32,584 nt of DNA, taken from the NCBI GenBank assembly GCA_016204385.1, contig JACQKW010000003.1, positions 1-32,584 of the forward strand, written 5' to 3'. The position numbers and the translations under genes were made by a program. Every line of letters starts with the position of its first letter. Position 1 is the stretch's first letter. The notes under the pieces were generated by a model that was not told where the DNA came from, ran no database searches, and was given only the letters and a program-made list of their open reading frames with translations. Below, piece by piece: positions 1-6,927 of this stretch. This DNA is from Candidatus Liptonbacteria bacterium. Its GTDB lineage: Bacteria > Patescibacteriota > Minisyncoccia > UBA6257 > 2-01-FULL-56-20.

Positions 1-23
1 CGTCCTTCGACTTCGCTCAGGAC
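1..23. repeat. Short palindromic repeat, cut by the window edge
   Basis: The first bases form an interrupted palindrome: GTCCT at 2-6 pairs with AGGAC at 19-23 around a CTTCG-rich centre. Elements of this sort are common between genes in metagenome-derived CPR sequence. That resemblance is from memory, so the family assignment is tentative. Confidence 0.4.
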
Positions 24-104
24 TTTTTCCGACACGGAGGGAACCCGGTGGCTTTCCCTCCGACCCACCCTTCGGTTCGAATCCCTGTCGATAACTTAGA
101 TACT

Positions 105-140
105 GAAACGCCTGCCAAAATTGGCAGGCGTTTTAGTATT
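105..140 (-). terminator. Hairpin terminator behind tRNA-Gln
   Basis: An 11-12 bp inverted repeat (AAACGCCTGCC against GGCAGGCGTTT) lies just downstream of the minus-strand tRNA and has short T runs on both sides. It contains the CCTGCC/GGCAGG core seen in the palindromic repeats within fmt and murC, so the terminator may derive from that repeat family. Confidence 0.6.
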
Positions 141-142
141 AG

Positions 143-213
143 CTGCCGGGCAGGGATTCGAACCCCGATAAATACCTTCAAAGGGTACTGTCCTACCATT
201 AGACGACCCGGCA
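143..213 (-). tRNA. tRNA-Gln (anticodon TTG)
   Basis: The minus strand folds as a complete cloverleaf. The 7-bp acceptor stem is TGCCGGG/CCCGGCA, and U1-A72 is typical of tRNA-Gln. The D arm is GTCT...GGAC. The anticodon stem GTACC/GGTAT holds a CTTTGAA loop, so the anticodon is TTG (plus-strand 179-181). The T arm has the TTCGAAT loop, and the discriminator base is G. CCA is not encoded, so it must be added after transcription. Since gltX is present nearby and no glnS is seen, glutamine charging probably uses the Glu-tRNA(Gln) amidation route; that is inference. Confidence 0.93.
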
Positions 214-228
214 ATTTTTTCCCTCCTA

Positions 229-237
229 TGCTATAAT
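229..237 (+). promoter_or_regulatory. Extended -10 promoter for the His/Cys-rich protein gene
   Basis: TGCTATAAT is a perfect extended -10 element about 30 nt before the ATG at 267, giving a short leader. No convincing -35 hexamer lies 17 nt upstream, as expected for an extended -10 promoter. Confidence 0.55.
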
Positions 238-266
238 GAATCCCGTTCCCCATTCTACGGGAAAAT

Positions 267-752
267 ATGAGAAAAAACAACAAAACGTTCGTCATCATCT
301 TCGTAATCGTGGCGGCGGGCATAGTGCTCTTGGGATACCGCAGTTTCGTTCCCTCGGGCGGCGCGGGCACCGTGCCCTGCAACAATCCTGCGATACCAGA
401 TTCTCCAAATCTCCATTTGCATCCCCAGCTCACCATTATCATAAACGGTGAGCAGGTGCGCATTCCGGCTAATCTCGGCATAGAGTTTGCGGGATGCCAC
501 CGCGTGCTCCACACGCACGACGAGACAGGAGTAATTCATATCGAGCCGGACTTTGCCGGGGATTTTACGCTCGGACAATTCTTCGATCTCTGGGGAAAGC
601 CGTTTTCGGAAACACAGATTCTCGACCGCGTGGCTGACGAGAAACATGAAATCATACTGACGGTGAACGGCGAGCCGAGCACGGAATATGAAAACCTACT
701 CCTCAAAGACAAACAAAATGTTGTGATTGAATACCGTGGCACCAGCGAATAA
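267..752 (+). CDS. Membrane-anchored His/Cys-rich extracytoplasmic protein, unknown function
   Basis: This is a 161-residue protein with one N-terminal membrane segment (about residues 8-24) and no other hydrophobic stretch, so the rest should lie outside the membrane. The conserved-looking core has HLHPQL (50-55), Cys77-His78, and an LHTHDETGVIHIE segment (81-93). Cys38 lies just after the anchor. With His50, His52, His78, His82, His84, His91 and two cysteines the fold could bind a transition metal. I recall similar HxH plus LHTHDxTGVIHIE proteins in actinobacteria, thaumarchaea and CPR without an assigned function. It stands directly upstream of sodN, on the same strand as sodN-sodX, and about 7 kb from the copper cluster. 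A copper or redox role is a guess. Confidence 0.7.
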   Translation: MRKNNKTFVIIFVIVAAGIVLLGYRSFVPSGGAGTVPCNNPAIPDSPNLHLHPQLTIIINGEQVRIPANLGIEFAGCHRVLHTHDETGVIHIEPDFAGDFTLGQFFDLWGKPFSETQILDRVADEKHEIILTVNGEPSTEYENLLLKDKQNVVIEYRGTSE

Positions 753-812
753 CGAGTTGTATATTTGCATTATTCGTATCATTAGTACCATTCGTATATT
801 AGTATCGATACC
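753..812. repeat. GTAT-rich intergenic repeat, copy 1 (sodN leader)
   Basis: This AT-rich stretch is built from ATTCGTAT, ATTAGTAC and ATTAGTATCGATACC units and ends exactly at the sodN ATG. The same units recur before rpmA and the exonuclease gene (6083-6170) and before mreB (29530-29604). No Shine-Dalgarno sequence lies in it. A possible -10 (TAGTAT, 800-805) sits 7 nt before the ATG. Confidence 0.65.
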
Positions 813-1301
813 ATGAAGCTCATCGGTTTTCTCTCGAAAATCCTTCCCACGGTCACCGCCGAGGCCCATTGCGACATCCCGTGCGGCATCTACGACCCTA
901 CTCCCGCGAAAATCGCCGCAAAAACCGTGCAGAAAATGGTGATGCAGCTCGGCGAGCTCAAAGTTCCCGAGGAAATGGATACGCACACCTTGAACGCGTA
1001 TCACAATGCGGTCATGCGCCGCGTTGCCGTAAAAGAAGCGCACGCGGAAACCTGCAAGCGGGAGCTCTCCATTCTTTGGTCTGATTTTTTCAAGCCGGAA
1101 CACGTGAAAAAATTTCCTGCCCTCCACGAAACGTTCTGGAACGCGTTAAAGCTTTGTTCAAAAAATAAACAAGAGGTAAACGACGTGCTCGCGAAAGAGC
1201 TGGTGTCGGCGGTGGACGACATTGCAAAAATATTTTACGACGCAAAAGGTGATCCGAAACGCTATGATGCCTACAAGGAAATCACCGACAAGCTTTTTTA
1301 A
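813..1301 (+). CDS. sodN: Nickel superoxide dismutase precursor
   Basis: The signature of Ni-SOD is the N-terminal nickel hook HCDxPCGxY. Here HCDIPCGIY begins at residue 19, after an 18-residue leader ending TVTAEA. Cleavage before His19 would give His1, Cys2 and Cys6 as nickel ligands. The mature part would be about 144 residues, somewhat longer than the Streptomyces enzyme, and looks all-helical as the family is. It catalyses superoxide dismutation. The overlapping downstream gene encodes the matching leader peptidase, which strongly supports the call. The leader is not a classical Sec signal, so the mature enzyme is probably cytoplasmic. The gene starts immediately after an AT-rich repeat and lacks a Shine-Dalgarno sequence. 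Confidence 0.95.
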   Translation: MKLIGFLSKILPTVTAEAHCDIPCGIYDPTPAKIAAKTVQKMVMQLGELKVPEEMDTHTLNAYHNAVMRRVAVKEAHAETCKRELSILWSDFFKPEHVKKFPALHETFWNALKLCSKNKQEVNDVLAKELVSAVDDIAKIFYDAKGDPKRYDAYKEITDKLF

Positions 1302-1575
1302 GCGCCTTCTCTTTGTCGTTCGGGTGGAAGGGGAAAGCGCGTGGCCGGAACTCATCCCCGGGAAGCATTATCTCGCCACAAATCTCCGGAACCCTAAGGT
1401 AGGGGATTTTGTTGTGTTCAGAAATCCGCTTCGCGAAGCGCAAATACTCGTCAAAAAGATAGAAGCAAAAGAAAAGAGGGGCTATCGCGTGAAAGGAATG
1501 CTCCCGTGGGCGACGTCCTCAAAAGAGCTTGGAGTGATACCCGCATCGCACGCGCTCGGAACAATTGTTCGTTAA
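1264..1575 (+). CDS. sodX: Nickel-type SOD maturation protease (S26 signal-peptidase-like)
   Basis: SodX-type proteases cut the leader off pro-SodN so that His1 becomes free to bind nickel. Counting from the ATG at 1264 the protein has 103 residues. The S26 Ser/Lys architecture is visible: a VEGESAWPELIPG segment with the likely nucleophile Ser25, then KVGDFVVFRNP, then ILVKKIEA with the candidate general-base lysine. An in-frame ATG at 1267 is an equally possible start. The frame opens further upstream, but that part lies wholly inside sodN and is unlikely to be used. The gene overlaps sodN by 38 nt in another frame, so the two are probably translationally coupled. There is no strong hydrophobic anchor, as expected for the cytoplasmic SodX branch. 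Confidence 0.88.
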   Translation: MMPTRKSPTSFFKRLLFVVRVEGESAWPELIPGKHYLATNLRNPKVGDFVVFRNPLREAQILVKKIEAKEKRGYRVKGMLPWATSSKELGVIPASHALGTIVR

Positions 1576-1643
1576 TTCCCCTACCAATCGTTCTATCGGC
1601 TAATTCGTACGAATAAGAGAATGGTTGTCGTAATGACAAAACA

Positions 1644-2615
1644 CTACGAGAGCGTCTGGGACGTCTTGCCTTCCACCTGAATCTTTTTGAGTAGGAGTTT
1701 TCCGTCCCGAATCTCGGCTTCCAGGAGTTTTACCCTCTTCCCACCCGCGATTTGCGATTTGCCTGCCCGACTTCGCATTGACGACCTGCCCGACTCGCTT
1801 CGCCTGCCAGAAACGACATCTTGTCCGGCTGGCGACTCGAAGCGGGTGGGAGTCAAGGCAGGCGGGCGATTTGCGAGTGCGCTTCCAAACGTCCAAACTC
1901 CCGGCTCGGGATTCAACGCCCTGATCATGCGATCGATTTTTATGGCTTTCTCCGCGTCGCCCGCCTGCGCATCTTCAATATCTTTCTCGCCCACACACGC
2001 ATCTTCCGTTGCAAACTTTTTTGTGTACGTCGCCTGCGATTCATCCTGCGGCACCGGCCGAATCTCACCCTTCACGAATTTCGGCAACGTTTGTATGAGT
2101 AAATTCCCGCCCAAAGCCGCCAATTTTTTGAGAAGCATTTCGTAATTGCTATTTGCCATTTGCGCTTTGCTCTTTGCTATAATCGCCCCGTGATCCACCT
2201 TTTCATCCATACAGTAGAGCGCGACCCCTGTTTCCTCATCGCCCGCAAGAATTGCGCTCTGAATGGGCGTCGTGCCCCGATATTTTGGCAGAAGTGAGGG
2301 GTGAACGCCGATCGTCCCAAGCCGAGGCAATTCAATGATTTCTCGGGGCAGAATCTTCGCATAAGCGGCGACCACGAAGAAGTCGCAGTTGGAAGTTAGA
2401 AGTTGGAGGTTGGAGGTTGACAAAACTTCCGGCTGGAGTACCGGAATATTATATTTTTGTGCGAGAAGTTTTGTCGGCGGGGGAGTGATGACTTTTTTTC
2501 TCCCCACCGGCCGGTCGGGGTTGCAGACCACCGTAGCGGGGGGCATCCCGGCTCCGATGAGGCGTTCCAATACAATCGCCGCAAATTCCGGCGTACCGAA
2601 GAAAACGTACTTCAT
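1644..2615 (-). CDS. fmt: Methionyl-tRNA formyltransferase
   Basis: Fmt formylates Met-tRNAfMet using 10-formyl-tetrahydrofolate. The start at MKYVFFGTPEFA matches the family N-terminus; an in-frame ATG four codons upstream is less likely. Family motifs are CNPDRPVGRKKVITPPPTK, then VVAAYAKILP, then GTIGVHPSLLPKYRGTTPIQ (the formyl-transfer site with Asn/His/Asp region), then DEETGVALYCMDEKVDHGAI. The C-terminal OB-like domain is interrupted by about 45 Arg/Ser/Pro-rich residues after WTFGSALANRPPA, corresponding to a palindromic repeat at 1740-1895. A shorter foreign-looking segment, STSNLQLLTSN, replaces the usual residues before DFFVVAAYAK. The reading frame stays open through both, so the protein is probably functional. 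The partner deformylase gene def lies 0.6 kb away. Confidence 0.93.
   Translation of the reverse strand: MKYVFFGTPEFAAIVLERLIGAGMPPATVVCNPDRPVGRKKVITPPPTKLLAQKYNIPVLQPEVLSTSNLQLLTSNCDFFVVAAYAKILPREIIELPRLGTIGVHPSLLPKYRGTTPIQSAILAGDEETGVALYCMDEKVDHGAIIAKSKAQMANSNYEMLLKKLAALGGNLLIQTLPKFVKGEIRPVPQDESQATYTKKFATEDACVGEKDIEDAQAGDAEKAIKIDRMIRALNPEPGVWTFGSALANRPPALTPTRFESPAGQDVVSGRRSESGRSSMRSRAGKSQIAGGKRVKLLEAEIRDGKLLLKKIQVEGKTSQTLS
1740..1895. repeat. Palindromic GCCTGCC-type repeat inserted in fmt
   Basis: Several GCCTGCC copies and their inverse GGCAGGC form inverted arms (GCCTGCCCG near 1760 against GGCAGGCGGGC near 1856), edged by repeated GATTTGC words. It is translated in frame as low-complexity sequence in the C-terminal part of Fmt. 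Related arms occur twice in murC (17121-17180 and 17684-17705). Confidence 0.7.
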
Positions 2616-2638
2616 GATTTCATACATTGCGCAATCTC

Positions 2639-2683
2639 TTGACGCTCATCGTAAGTATACGCTACACTTTTTGGTAGCAACAA
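2639..2683. promoter_or_regulatory. Overlapping opposed promoters for fmt and the 2729 gene
   Basis: On the plus strand TTGACG (2639-2644), an 18-nt spacer and TACACT (2663-2668) precede the gene at 2729. On the minus strand TTGTTG (2678-2683), an 18-nt spacer and TATACT (2654-2659) precede fmt. The two promoters occupy the same 45 bp, so polymerase binding at one should exclude the other. Confidence 0.6.
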
Positions 2684-2728
2684 CTGCAATACGGTCGAGC
2701 GGACCCTAAGCGCAGAAAGAGGTGCGGT

Positions 2729-3139
2729 ATGCCAAGTTTGACGAGCAGTGTCGCGAGGTTGCACCGGGCAGGCTCGGAGCACTCGAGTGCATGGCAGAAA
2801 CTCGACGAGGCAGCGAGAAATCTCGTTCGGTGGTTGGGAGAGCACGCGCCCACAGAGGAAATTTTCCCAAGAAACTGCCAAATCAATGTCGACCACTGGG
2901 GTGACGGGATCCGGTATACACTTTTACACCACCCCGCAAACGCGGCAAGAACAACCGTAGATTTCTGGTTGAGCACTTATTGGAAAAACGAGCGCTCGCA
3001 CCTTATCAGGTTCGCCGAGCTCGTCGCCGACGGCTGGCTCGATGAGGTGAGTAAGTGGCTCGAAGAGTGGACGAAGCGCTGCAAGACCACGACAGCGAAG
3101 ATCGAGTCAACGCTCGGAGAGATGCAGAACCGCACCTAG
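2729..3139 (+). CDS. Hypothetical soluble protein
   Basis: This 136-residue protein is not recognised. It has no signal peptide or membrane segment. It is rich in Trp and charged residues, with WQKLDEAARNLVRWLGEH near residues 22-39, a middle part suggestive of strands (INVDHWGDGIRYTLLHHP), and a helical end (LIRFAELVADGWLDEVSKWLEEW). A good Shine-Dalgarno (GAAAGAGG, 2714-2722) precedes the ATG by 6 nt. With a promoter upstream and an intrinsic terminator right behind, it is a complete monocistronic unit inserted between fmt and def, which are on the other strand. Those expression signals make it a real gene despite the unknown function. Confidence 0.75.
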   Translation: MPSLTSSVARLHRAGSEHSSAWQKLDEAARNLVRWLGEHAPTEEIFPRNCQINVDHWGDGIRYTLLHHPANAARTTVDFWLSTYWKNERSHLIRFAELVADGWLDEVSKWLEEWTKRCKTTTAKIESTLGEMQNRT

Positions 3140-3153
3140 GGGAAGGGAAGCAG

Positions 3154-3187
3154 GTCCCGAAGAGTAATTTTACTTCGGGACTTTTCT
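3154..3187 (+). terminator. Intrinsic terminator of the 2729 gene
   Basis: GTCCCGAAGAGTAA pairs with TTACTTCGGGAC, giving a GC-rich stem of at least 9 bp, followed on the plus strand by TTTTCTT. It ends at the def stop codon. Confidence 0.85.
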
Positions 3188-3723
3188 TATTGCCGAGTCC
3201 CTCCTATTTTTTCTTCCTGCCTCTTGAGCCGTTCCGACGTCGGCGCCTCGTGAAGATGCTTTGCCTTATCAATGAAAAGCTTGCCGTTCAAGTGATCTAT
3301 TTCGTGCTGAAACACGCGCGCGAGAAGCCCCCATGCCTTTATTTTTATCGGCCGTCCATTCTTGTCGAATCCCGCAAGCGTAATGCGCTCCGGCCGCTCC
3401 ACTTCTCCGTAGAGCCCGGGAACGCTCAAGCACCCTTCCTCGAGCGCGCTGGTTTCCTCGGAAGCCCTTACGACCTCGGGGTTGAATATCGCGTAAAACT
3501 TGAGGTGGCCGTTCTGGTCGGGAACCTGCGCCACGAATACGCGGGTCTCAAGGCCTATTTGGTTCGCGGAGAGCCCGATGCCGTTCGCATCCTGCATCGC
3601 CTGCTTCATGTCGAAAACGAGCTCGCGCACGCGCCTTGCCTCCGCCGGGAAAGGAAACGGCTTCGTCTTGTTGCGCAGGAATTTTTCCTCTTTTTTTTCG
3701 GAAACTTTCAAAATATGCGCCAT
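3187..3723 (-). CDS. def: Peptide deformylase
   Basis: Def removes the formyl group from new N-termini, completing the cycle begun by Fmt. All three class motifs are present: GIGLSANQIG (motif 1, residues 48-57), EEGCLS (motif 2, Cys98) and HEIDH (motif 3, His140 and His144), which supply the metal ligands and catalytic Glu. At 178 residues it is of normal size. The start is 1 nt after the stop of the upstream 84-codon gene (TGATATG arrangement), so the two are translationally coupled. Gly-Leu-Ser instead of Gly-Leu-Ala in motif 1 is a mild variation. Confidence 0.95.
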   Translation of the reverse strand: MAHILKVSEKKEEKFLRNKTKPFPFPAEARRVRELVFDMKQAMQDANGIGLSANQIGLETRVFVAQVPDQNGHLKFYAIFNPEVVRASEETSALEEGCLSVPGLYGEVERPERITLAGFDKNGRPIKIKAWGLLARVFQHEIDHLNGKLFIDKAKHLHEAPTSERLKRQEEKIGGTRQ

Positions 3724-3724
3724 A

Positions 3725-3976
3725 TCAGCGGCTGTGGAGTACTTTCATAAAATATGCGCCTTTTTTCTTTATTCCTTTCCGCTCGGCAACCTCTTTTGCA
3801 AGGCGCAAAAGCGCATCCGCGTTTCCCTCTTTCGCAAGCTTGATATAGAGCGCCTTGTGTGTTTCGTCTTTCAGAAGCTCCGCGATTTCGAGCCCGATAA
3901 GCTGATATTTCCTGTATACGTGCGACGCTTTGCTTCGCTTCCTAAGCTCCTTCAGATAATGATTGCCGAGTCTCAC
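3725..3976 (-). CDS. Conserved small hypothetical protein, CPR type
   Basis: Starting from GTG at 3976 the product has 83 basic, helical residues (VRLGNHYLKEL... ending GAYFMKVLHSR). The frame extends upstream to an ATG at 4012, but the promoter -10 (TATACT, 3983-3988) lies between, so that ATG could not be on the transcript. The -35 candidate TTGCGA (4007-4012) is at an 18-nt spacer. This leaves 6 nt from the -10 to GTG, predicting a leaderless mRNA. I recall similar proteins with a 'LIGLEIAELLKDETHKALYIKLAKE' type core in Parcubacteria, without a function. It forms an operon with def. Confidence 0.7.
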   Translation of the reverse strand: MRLGNHYLKELRKRSKASHVYRKYQLIGLEIAELLKDETHKALYIKLAKEGNADALLRLAKEVAERKGIKKKGAYFMKVLHSR

Positions 3977-4022
3977 GCGTATAGTATATCTCCGGGCACG
4001 GCAACATCGCAATTTTTACCCA

Positions 4023-4051
4023 TTGAACGCGTGCCTGTTCCTGCGTATAAT
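4023..4051 (+). promoter_or_regulatory. Promoter of the S41 protease gene
   Basis: TTGAAC (4023-4028), a 17-nt spacer and TATAAT (4046-4051) form a near-consensus promoter. The ATG at 4059 begins 7 nt after the -10, so transcription should begin at or next to the start codon. Confidence 0.75.
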
Positions 4052-4058
4052 TATGCAT

Positions 4059-5294
4059 ATGGTGAAAAGGCGCATTTTTTTTATTCTCTCGGGGTTGGCG
4101 GTGCTTGCACTCATCGCGTTTGCCGCGGGCGGAAGCTTTCTTTTCGGATACCGGCTCGGCAGCGAGCACCCGCAAACGCTTGTGGTAGAGGGCGTCAAAA
4201 ACATAAACCCGGAGGCCCCGCTCCAAGGGGATTTCGGCGTGTTCTGGCAGGCATGGCAGCTTATTAACGAAAAATTTCTCAACAACAAGGAGGTAAGCGA
4301 CCAGGAAAAAGTGTATGGCGCAGTCCGCGGTCTTGTGGGCGCGCTCGATGACCCCTACGCAGAGTTCTTTGACCCCGAGGACAACCAAAAGTTTCAAGAA
4401 GACATCAAGGGGCACTTTGGCGGCATCGGTGCCGAGATCGGCATCCGGGACGAACAGCTCATTATCGTCACCCCTCTCGCGGATACTCCGGCAATGCGCG
4501 CGGGGCTCCGCCCCAGCGACAAAATCGTGCGCGTGGACGGCGAATCTACGGCAGGGATCACGGTGCAGGAAGCGATAAAACGAATCCGCGGCATTCAAGG
4601 AACCAAGGTGGTGCTCGACATTCTAAGGGATGGGTGGGACAAAACCCGCGAATTCCGGATCATTCGTGCGGATATTACCGCGCCTACGCTTTCATTCGAA
4701 ATGAAAAACGATATCGGATACGTGCATCTCCAGAGCTTCAACGACAACACCGCAAGACTCCTCCGCGATGCGGTTTCCGATATGCGGAGAAACAACGCGC
4801 GCGGCATGGTGCTTGATCTTCGGAACAATCCCGGCGGATTTTTGAACGTCGCGATTGACGTGAGCGGCTGGTTCTTGAATCGCGGCACGCTCGTCGTCAA
4901 AAAGGAAGGGACGGGAGAAAACGAGCAATTCTTTGCGAACGGGAACGAGCTCCTGGCAAAATTTCCCGTGGTGATCGTCATAAACAAGGGTTCTGCTTCC
5001 GCATCCGAGATCCTCGCCGGCGCGCTCCATGACCAGCGAAACGTAAAACTCGTGGGAGAAACAAGCTTCGGGAAAGGCACGGTGCAGGAACTTGAGAATT
5101 TGAAAGACGGGTCGTCCTTGAAGGTTACCACGGCGCATTGGGTGCTTCCGAGCGGCAAAATCCTCGAGGGAGAGGGGATTCCGCCGGACGTGGAGGTTGC
5201 GCTTACCGAGGAAGACGTCAAAAACAAGAAAGATCCCCAACTTGAGAAGGCGCTCGAAATCCTCGGAGGGGAGATCGCAAAACTTGGTTCCTGA
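4059..5294 (+). CDS. ctpA: C-terminal processing peptidase, S41 family
   Basis: Ctp/Prc proteases degrade or trim extracytoplasmic proteins from their C-terminus. The protein has 411 residues from ATG 4059, chosen because of the promoter position; ATG 4053 is two codons earlier. An N-terminal membrane anchor (about residues 5-26) is followed by a helical cap, a PDZ domain ([14 protein letters not shown] to the TKVVLDILR strand) and the protease core. The core includes [12 protein letters not shown] and the dyad: Ser314 in GSASASE and Lys339 in SFGKGTVQ. All key residues are intact. It is followed 16 nt later by rplI on the same strand. Confidence 0.94.
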   Translation: MVKRRIFFILSGLAVLALIAFAAGGSFLFGYRLGSEHPQTLVVEGVKNINPEAPLQGDFGVFWQAWQLINEKFLNNKEVSDQEKVYGAVRGLVGALDDPYAEFFDPEDNQKFQEDIKGHFGGIGAEIGIRDEQLIIVTPLADTPAMRAGLRPSDKIVRVDGESTAGITVQEAIKRIRGIQGTKVVLDILRDGWDKTREFRIIRADITAPTLSFEMKNDIGYVHLQSFNDNTARLLRDAVSDMRRNNARGMVLDLRNNPGGFLNVAIDVSGWFLNRGTLVVKKEGTGENEQFFANGNELLAKFPVVIVINKGSASASEILAGALHDQRNVKLVGETSFGKGTVQELENLKDGSSLKVTTAHWVLPSGKILEGEGIPPDVEVALTEEDVKNKKDPQLEKALEILGGEIAKLGS

Positions 5295-5310
5295 TTTCTC
5301 CCGGACACCG

Positions 5311-5778
5311 ATGCGCGTGATCCTGCTCCGTGACGTAAAGAATTTCGGAAAAAAGTTCGACGTGAAGGACGCACGCGACGGCTATGCGCGGAATTTTCTT
5401 TTCCCTCAAAACCTTGCAAAACCCGCGACTCCCGCCTCACTCAAGGAACTTGAAGCGATGAGGAAAATCGAGGAAAGAGAGGATGAGGAAACAAAAAGCC
5501 GATTGCGCCGCATTGCGGATACCCTCCGTGGCCGCTCAATTACGTTTGAAATCAGCGCGAACGAAAACGGGGAGGCCTATGGCTCTGTGACGAAAACAAT
5601 GATCCTCCGCGCGCTCCGCGAGCACGCTCTCACCACGAAGGATAGGGTGGAAGTGAAGCTCATTCATCCGCTCAAGCATGCAGGCGAACACGAAGTGGAA
5701 GTCGAATTTGAGAAGGGGATCACGGCGCGCCTCAAGATCATCCTCGAGCCGGAGAAGAATAAAAAGACCGCGGCATAA
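5311..5778 (+). CDS. rplI: Large ribosomal subunit protein bL9
   Basis: [20 protein letters not shown] and [14 protein letters not shown] are the hallmark N-terminal domain of bL9. A long charged connecting helix ([20 protein letters not shown]) leads to the C-terminal rRNA-binding domain ending [20 protein letters not shown]. At 155 residues it is full length. ATG at 5311 is chosen because it begins the domain exactly; upstream in-frame sequence lies in ctpA. bL9 is reported missing from some CPR groups such as Microgenomates, so its presence favours Parcubacteria or a related lineage. Confidence 0.96.
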   Translation: MRVILLRDVKNFGKKFDVKDARDGYARNFLFPQNLAKPATPASLKELEAMRKIEEREDEETKSRLRRIADTLRGRSITFEISANENGEAYGSVTKTMILRALREHALTTKDRVEVKLIHPLKHAGEHEVEVEFEKGITARLKIILEPEKNKKTAA

Positions 5779-5803
5779 GCGCGGACTTTTTCCCGAAAGA
5801 GCG

Positions 5804-6076
5804 CTATTCAACCGCAACGACGGTAGCCCGCCGCCGGGAACCGTCGAATCGCGATTTCATCTTCGAGAAAAAGCGCACAAGCCCCGGCTTTCCTGCGTAG
5901 AGCGTATCATCGCCGCCTCGGCGGACATTCTTTCCCGGCATGTACTTCGTGCCTCGCTGGCGAATGATAATCTCGCCGGCCAAAACCCTCTCGCCGTCCT
6001 GGATCTTTACGCCCAGGCGCTTCGCGCGCGAGTCCCTCCCTAATTTTGTAGAACCGCCTGACTGTGTATGTGCCAT
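5804..6076 (-). CDS. rpmA: Large ribosomal subunit protein bL27
   Basis: The 90-residue product begins [16 protein letters not shown] and carries [28 protein letters not shown] and DDTLYA, the diagnostic bL27 pattern. The N-terminal tail reaches the peptidyl transferase centre. It begins without the extended N-terminus that Firmicutes cleave. The usual neighbours rplU and obgE are absent. It is convergent with rplI and divergent from the exonuclease gene, with a GTAT-rich inverted repeat as the shared upstream region. A CATAAT box lies 6 nt before the ATG, so it may be leaderless. Confidence 0.95.
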   Translation of the reverse strand: MAHTQSGGSTKLGRDSRAKRLGVKIQDGERVLAGEIIIRQRGTKYMPGKNVRRGGDDTLYAGKPGLVRFFSKMKSRFDGSRRRATVVAVE

Positions 6077-6082
6077 GGTACA

Positions 6083-6170
6083 ATTATGATACCAATATAC
6101 GAATTGTACTAATGATACGAATGAACATTATTTGTATCATTCGCATGCATTAGTATATTGGTATCGCATA
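6083..6170. repeat. GTAT-rich inverted repeat, copy 2 (rpmA/exonuclease intergenic)
   Basis: GATACCAATATAC with TACTAATGATACGAATGA on the left is mirrored by TCATTCGCATGCATTAGTATATTGGTATC on the right, making an imperfect long palindrome that fills the divergent intergenic region. CATAAT boxes point outward at both ends. It belongs to the same family as the sodN and mreB leaders. Confidence 0.75.
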
Positions 6171-6173
6171 ATT

Positions 6174-6893
6174 ATGTCAATTTCTCAAAAACTCGTGCTC
6201 GACATCGAAACCGTCGGAGAGGATTTCGATTCCTTGGATAAGGCGACGCAGGAATCACTCACACGGTGGATCAAGCGCGAGTCCGCGGATGACGAAGAAT
6301 ACAAGATCGCGCTTGAGGACTTGAAGAATGGTCTCGGATTTTCGCCACTCACCGCAGAAATAGTCGCGATCGGAATGCTTGATTACCACAAAAACGAAGG
6401 CGCGGTCTACTTTCAGGCGCCCGGCGAAAAGCTCGAGGAAACCAAGGAAGAGGGGATAACCTTCAAGCCGATGGCAGAGAAAGAAATGCTCGAGAAATTC
6501 TGGGACGCGGCGAAACACTATCAGGTGTTCATCACGTTCAATGGCCGCGGTTTCGACGTGCCGTTTTTGATGATCCGTTCCGCAGTACACGGCATCCGGC
6601 CGACCAAAGACCTCCTCCGCGGCCGATACCTCTACCAGCATAACCCCGATGCGCTCCATATTGATCTTCTGGAACAGCTTACGTTCTACGGCGCGACACG
6701 GCGGAAGGGAAGTTTGCACCTCTGGACACGGTCATTCGGCATCCTAAGCCCCAAGGCAAGCGGGGTGACCGGCGACGACGTAGGGCCTTTATTCAAAAAG
6801 AAGAAATATCTCGAGATTGCGAAATACAATGTGGGCGATCTCCGCGCCACGCGGGCACTCTATGAGAAGTGGGAAACATATTTGCGGTTTTAG
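6174..6893 (+). CDS. Predicted DEDD-family 3'-5' exonuclease (PolB-exonuclease-like)
   Basis: The 239-residue protein shows the three exonuclease motifs in order: LVLDIETVG (Exo I, Asp and Glu), FNGRGFDVPFLMIR (Exo II) and YNVGDLRATRALYEKW (Exo III, Asp with preceding Tyr, DEDDy type). It resembles the stand-alone exonucleases related to the family B DNA polymerase proofreading domain. The start at 6174 (MSISQKLVLDIE) puts the first motif at the expected N-terminal position; the frame opens earlier inside the repeat. It likely acts in DNA repair or RNA/DNA end trimming. No operon partner is visible. Confidence 0.85.
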   Translation: MSISQKLVLDIETVGEDFDSLDKATQESLTRWIKRESADDEEYKIALEDLKNGLGFSPLTAEIVAIGMLDYHKNEGAVYFQAPGEKLEETKEEGITFKPMAEKEMLEKFWDAAKHYQVFITFNGRGFDVPFLMIRSAVHGIRPTKDLLRGRYLYQHNPDALHIDLLEQLTFYGATRRKGSLHLWTRSFGILSPKASGVTGDDVGPLFKKKKYLEIAKYNVGDLRATRALYEKWETYLRF

Positions 6894-6894
6894 T

Positions 6895-6925
6895 TGAATA
6901 GGACTTAGTCGTTAGGACATAGTAA
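6895..6925. repeat. TAGGACTTAG intergenic repeat, copy 1
   Basis: AATAGGACTTAGTCGTTAGGACATAG is a pair of near-direct half-repeats. A related stretch at 15709-15742 contains AATAGGAGATAGGACTTAGTTATTAGGACTTAG. Both lie at the edge of a gene (after the exonuclease here, and before the nuclease gene start there). Confidence 0.6.
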
Positions 6926-6927
6926 AA

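Noticed and set aside
29-92. A tRNA-like stretch containing GGTTCGAATCCC and a GGAGGGAA/TTCCCTCC hairpin on the plus strand.
   Set aside because: The T-loop word is present, but the flanking T stem (TTCGG against CCCTG) and the acceptor do not pair. It may be a tRNA remnant or the 3' part of a gene cut by the window edge; it is not a complete tRNA.
17-647. Minus-strand open frames of 165 and 130 codons over the tRNA and the His/Cys-rich protein gene.
   Set aside because: They run across a tRNA and opposite a gene with signal anchor and conserved motifs; they have no domain or promoter.
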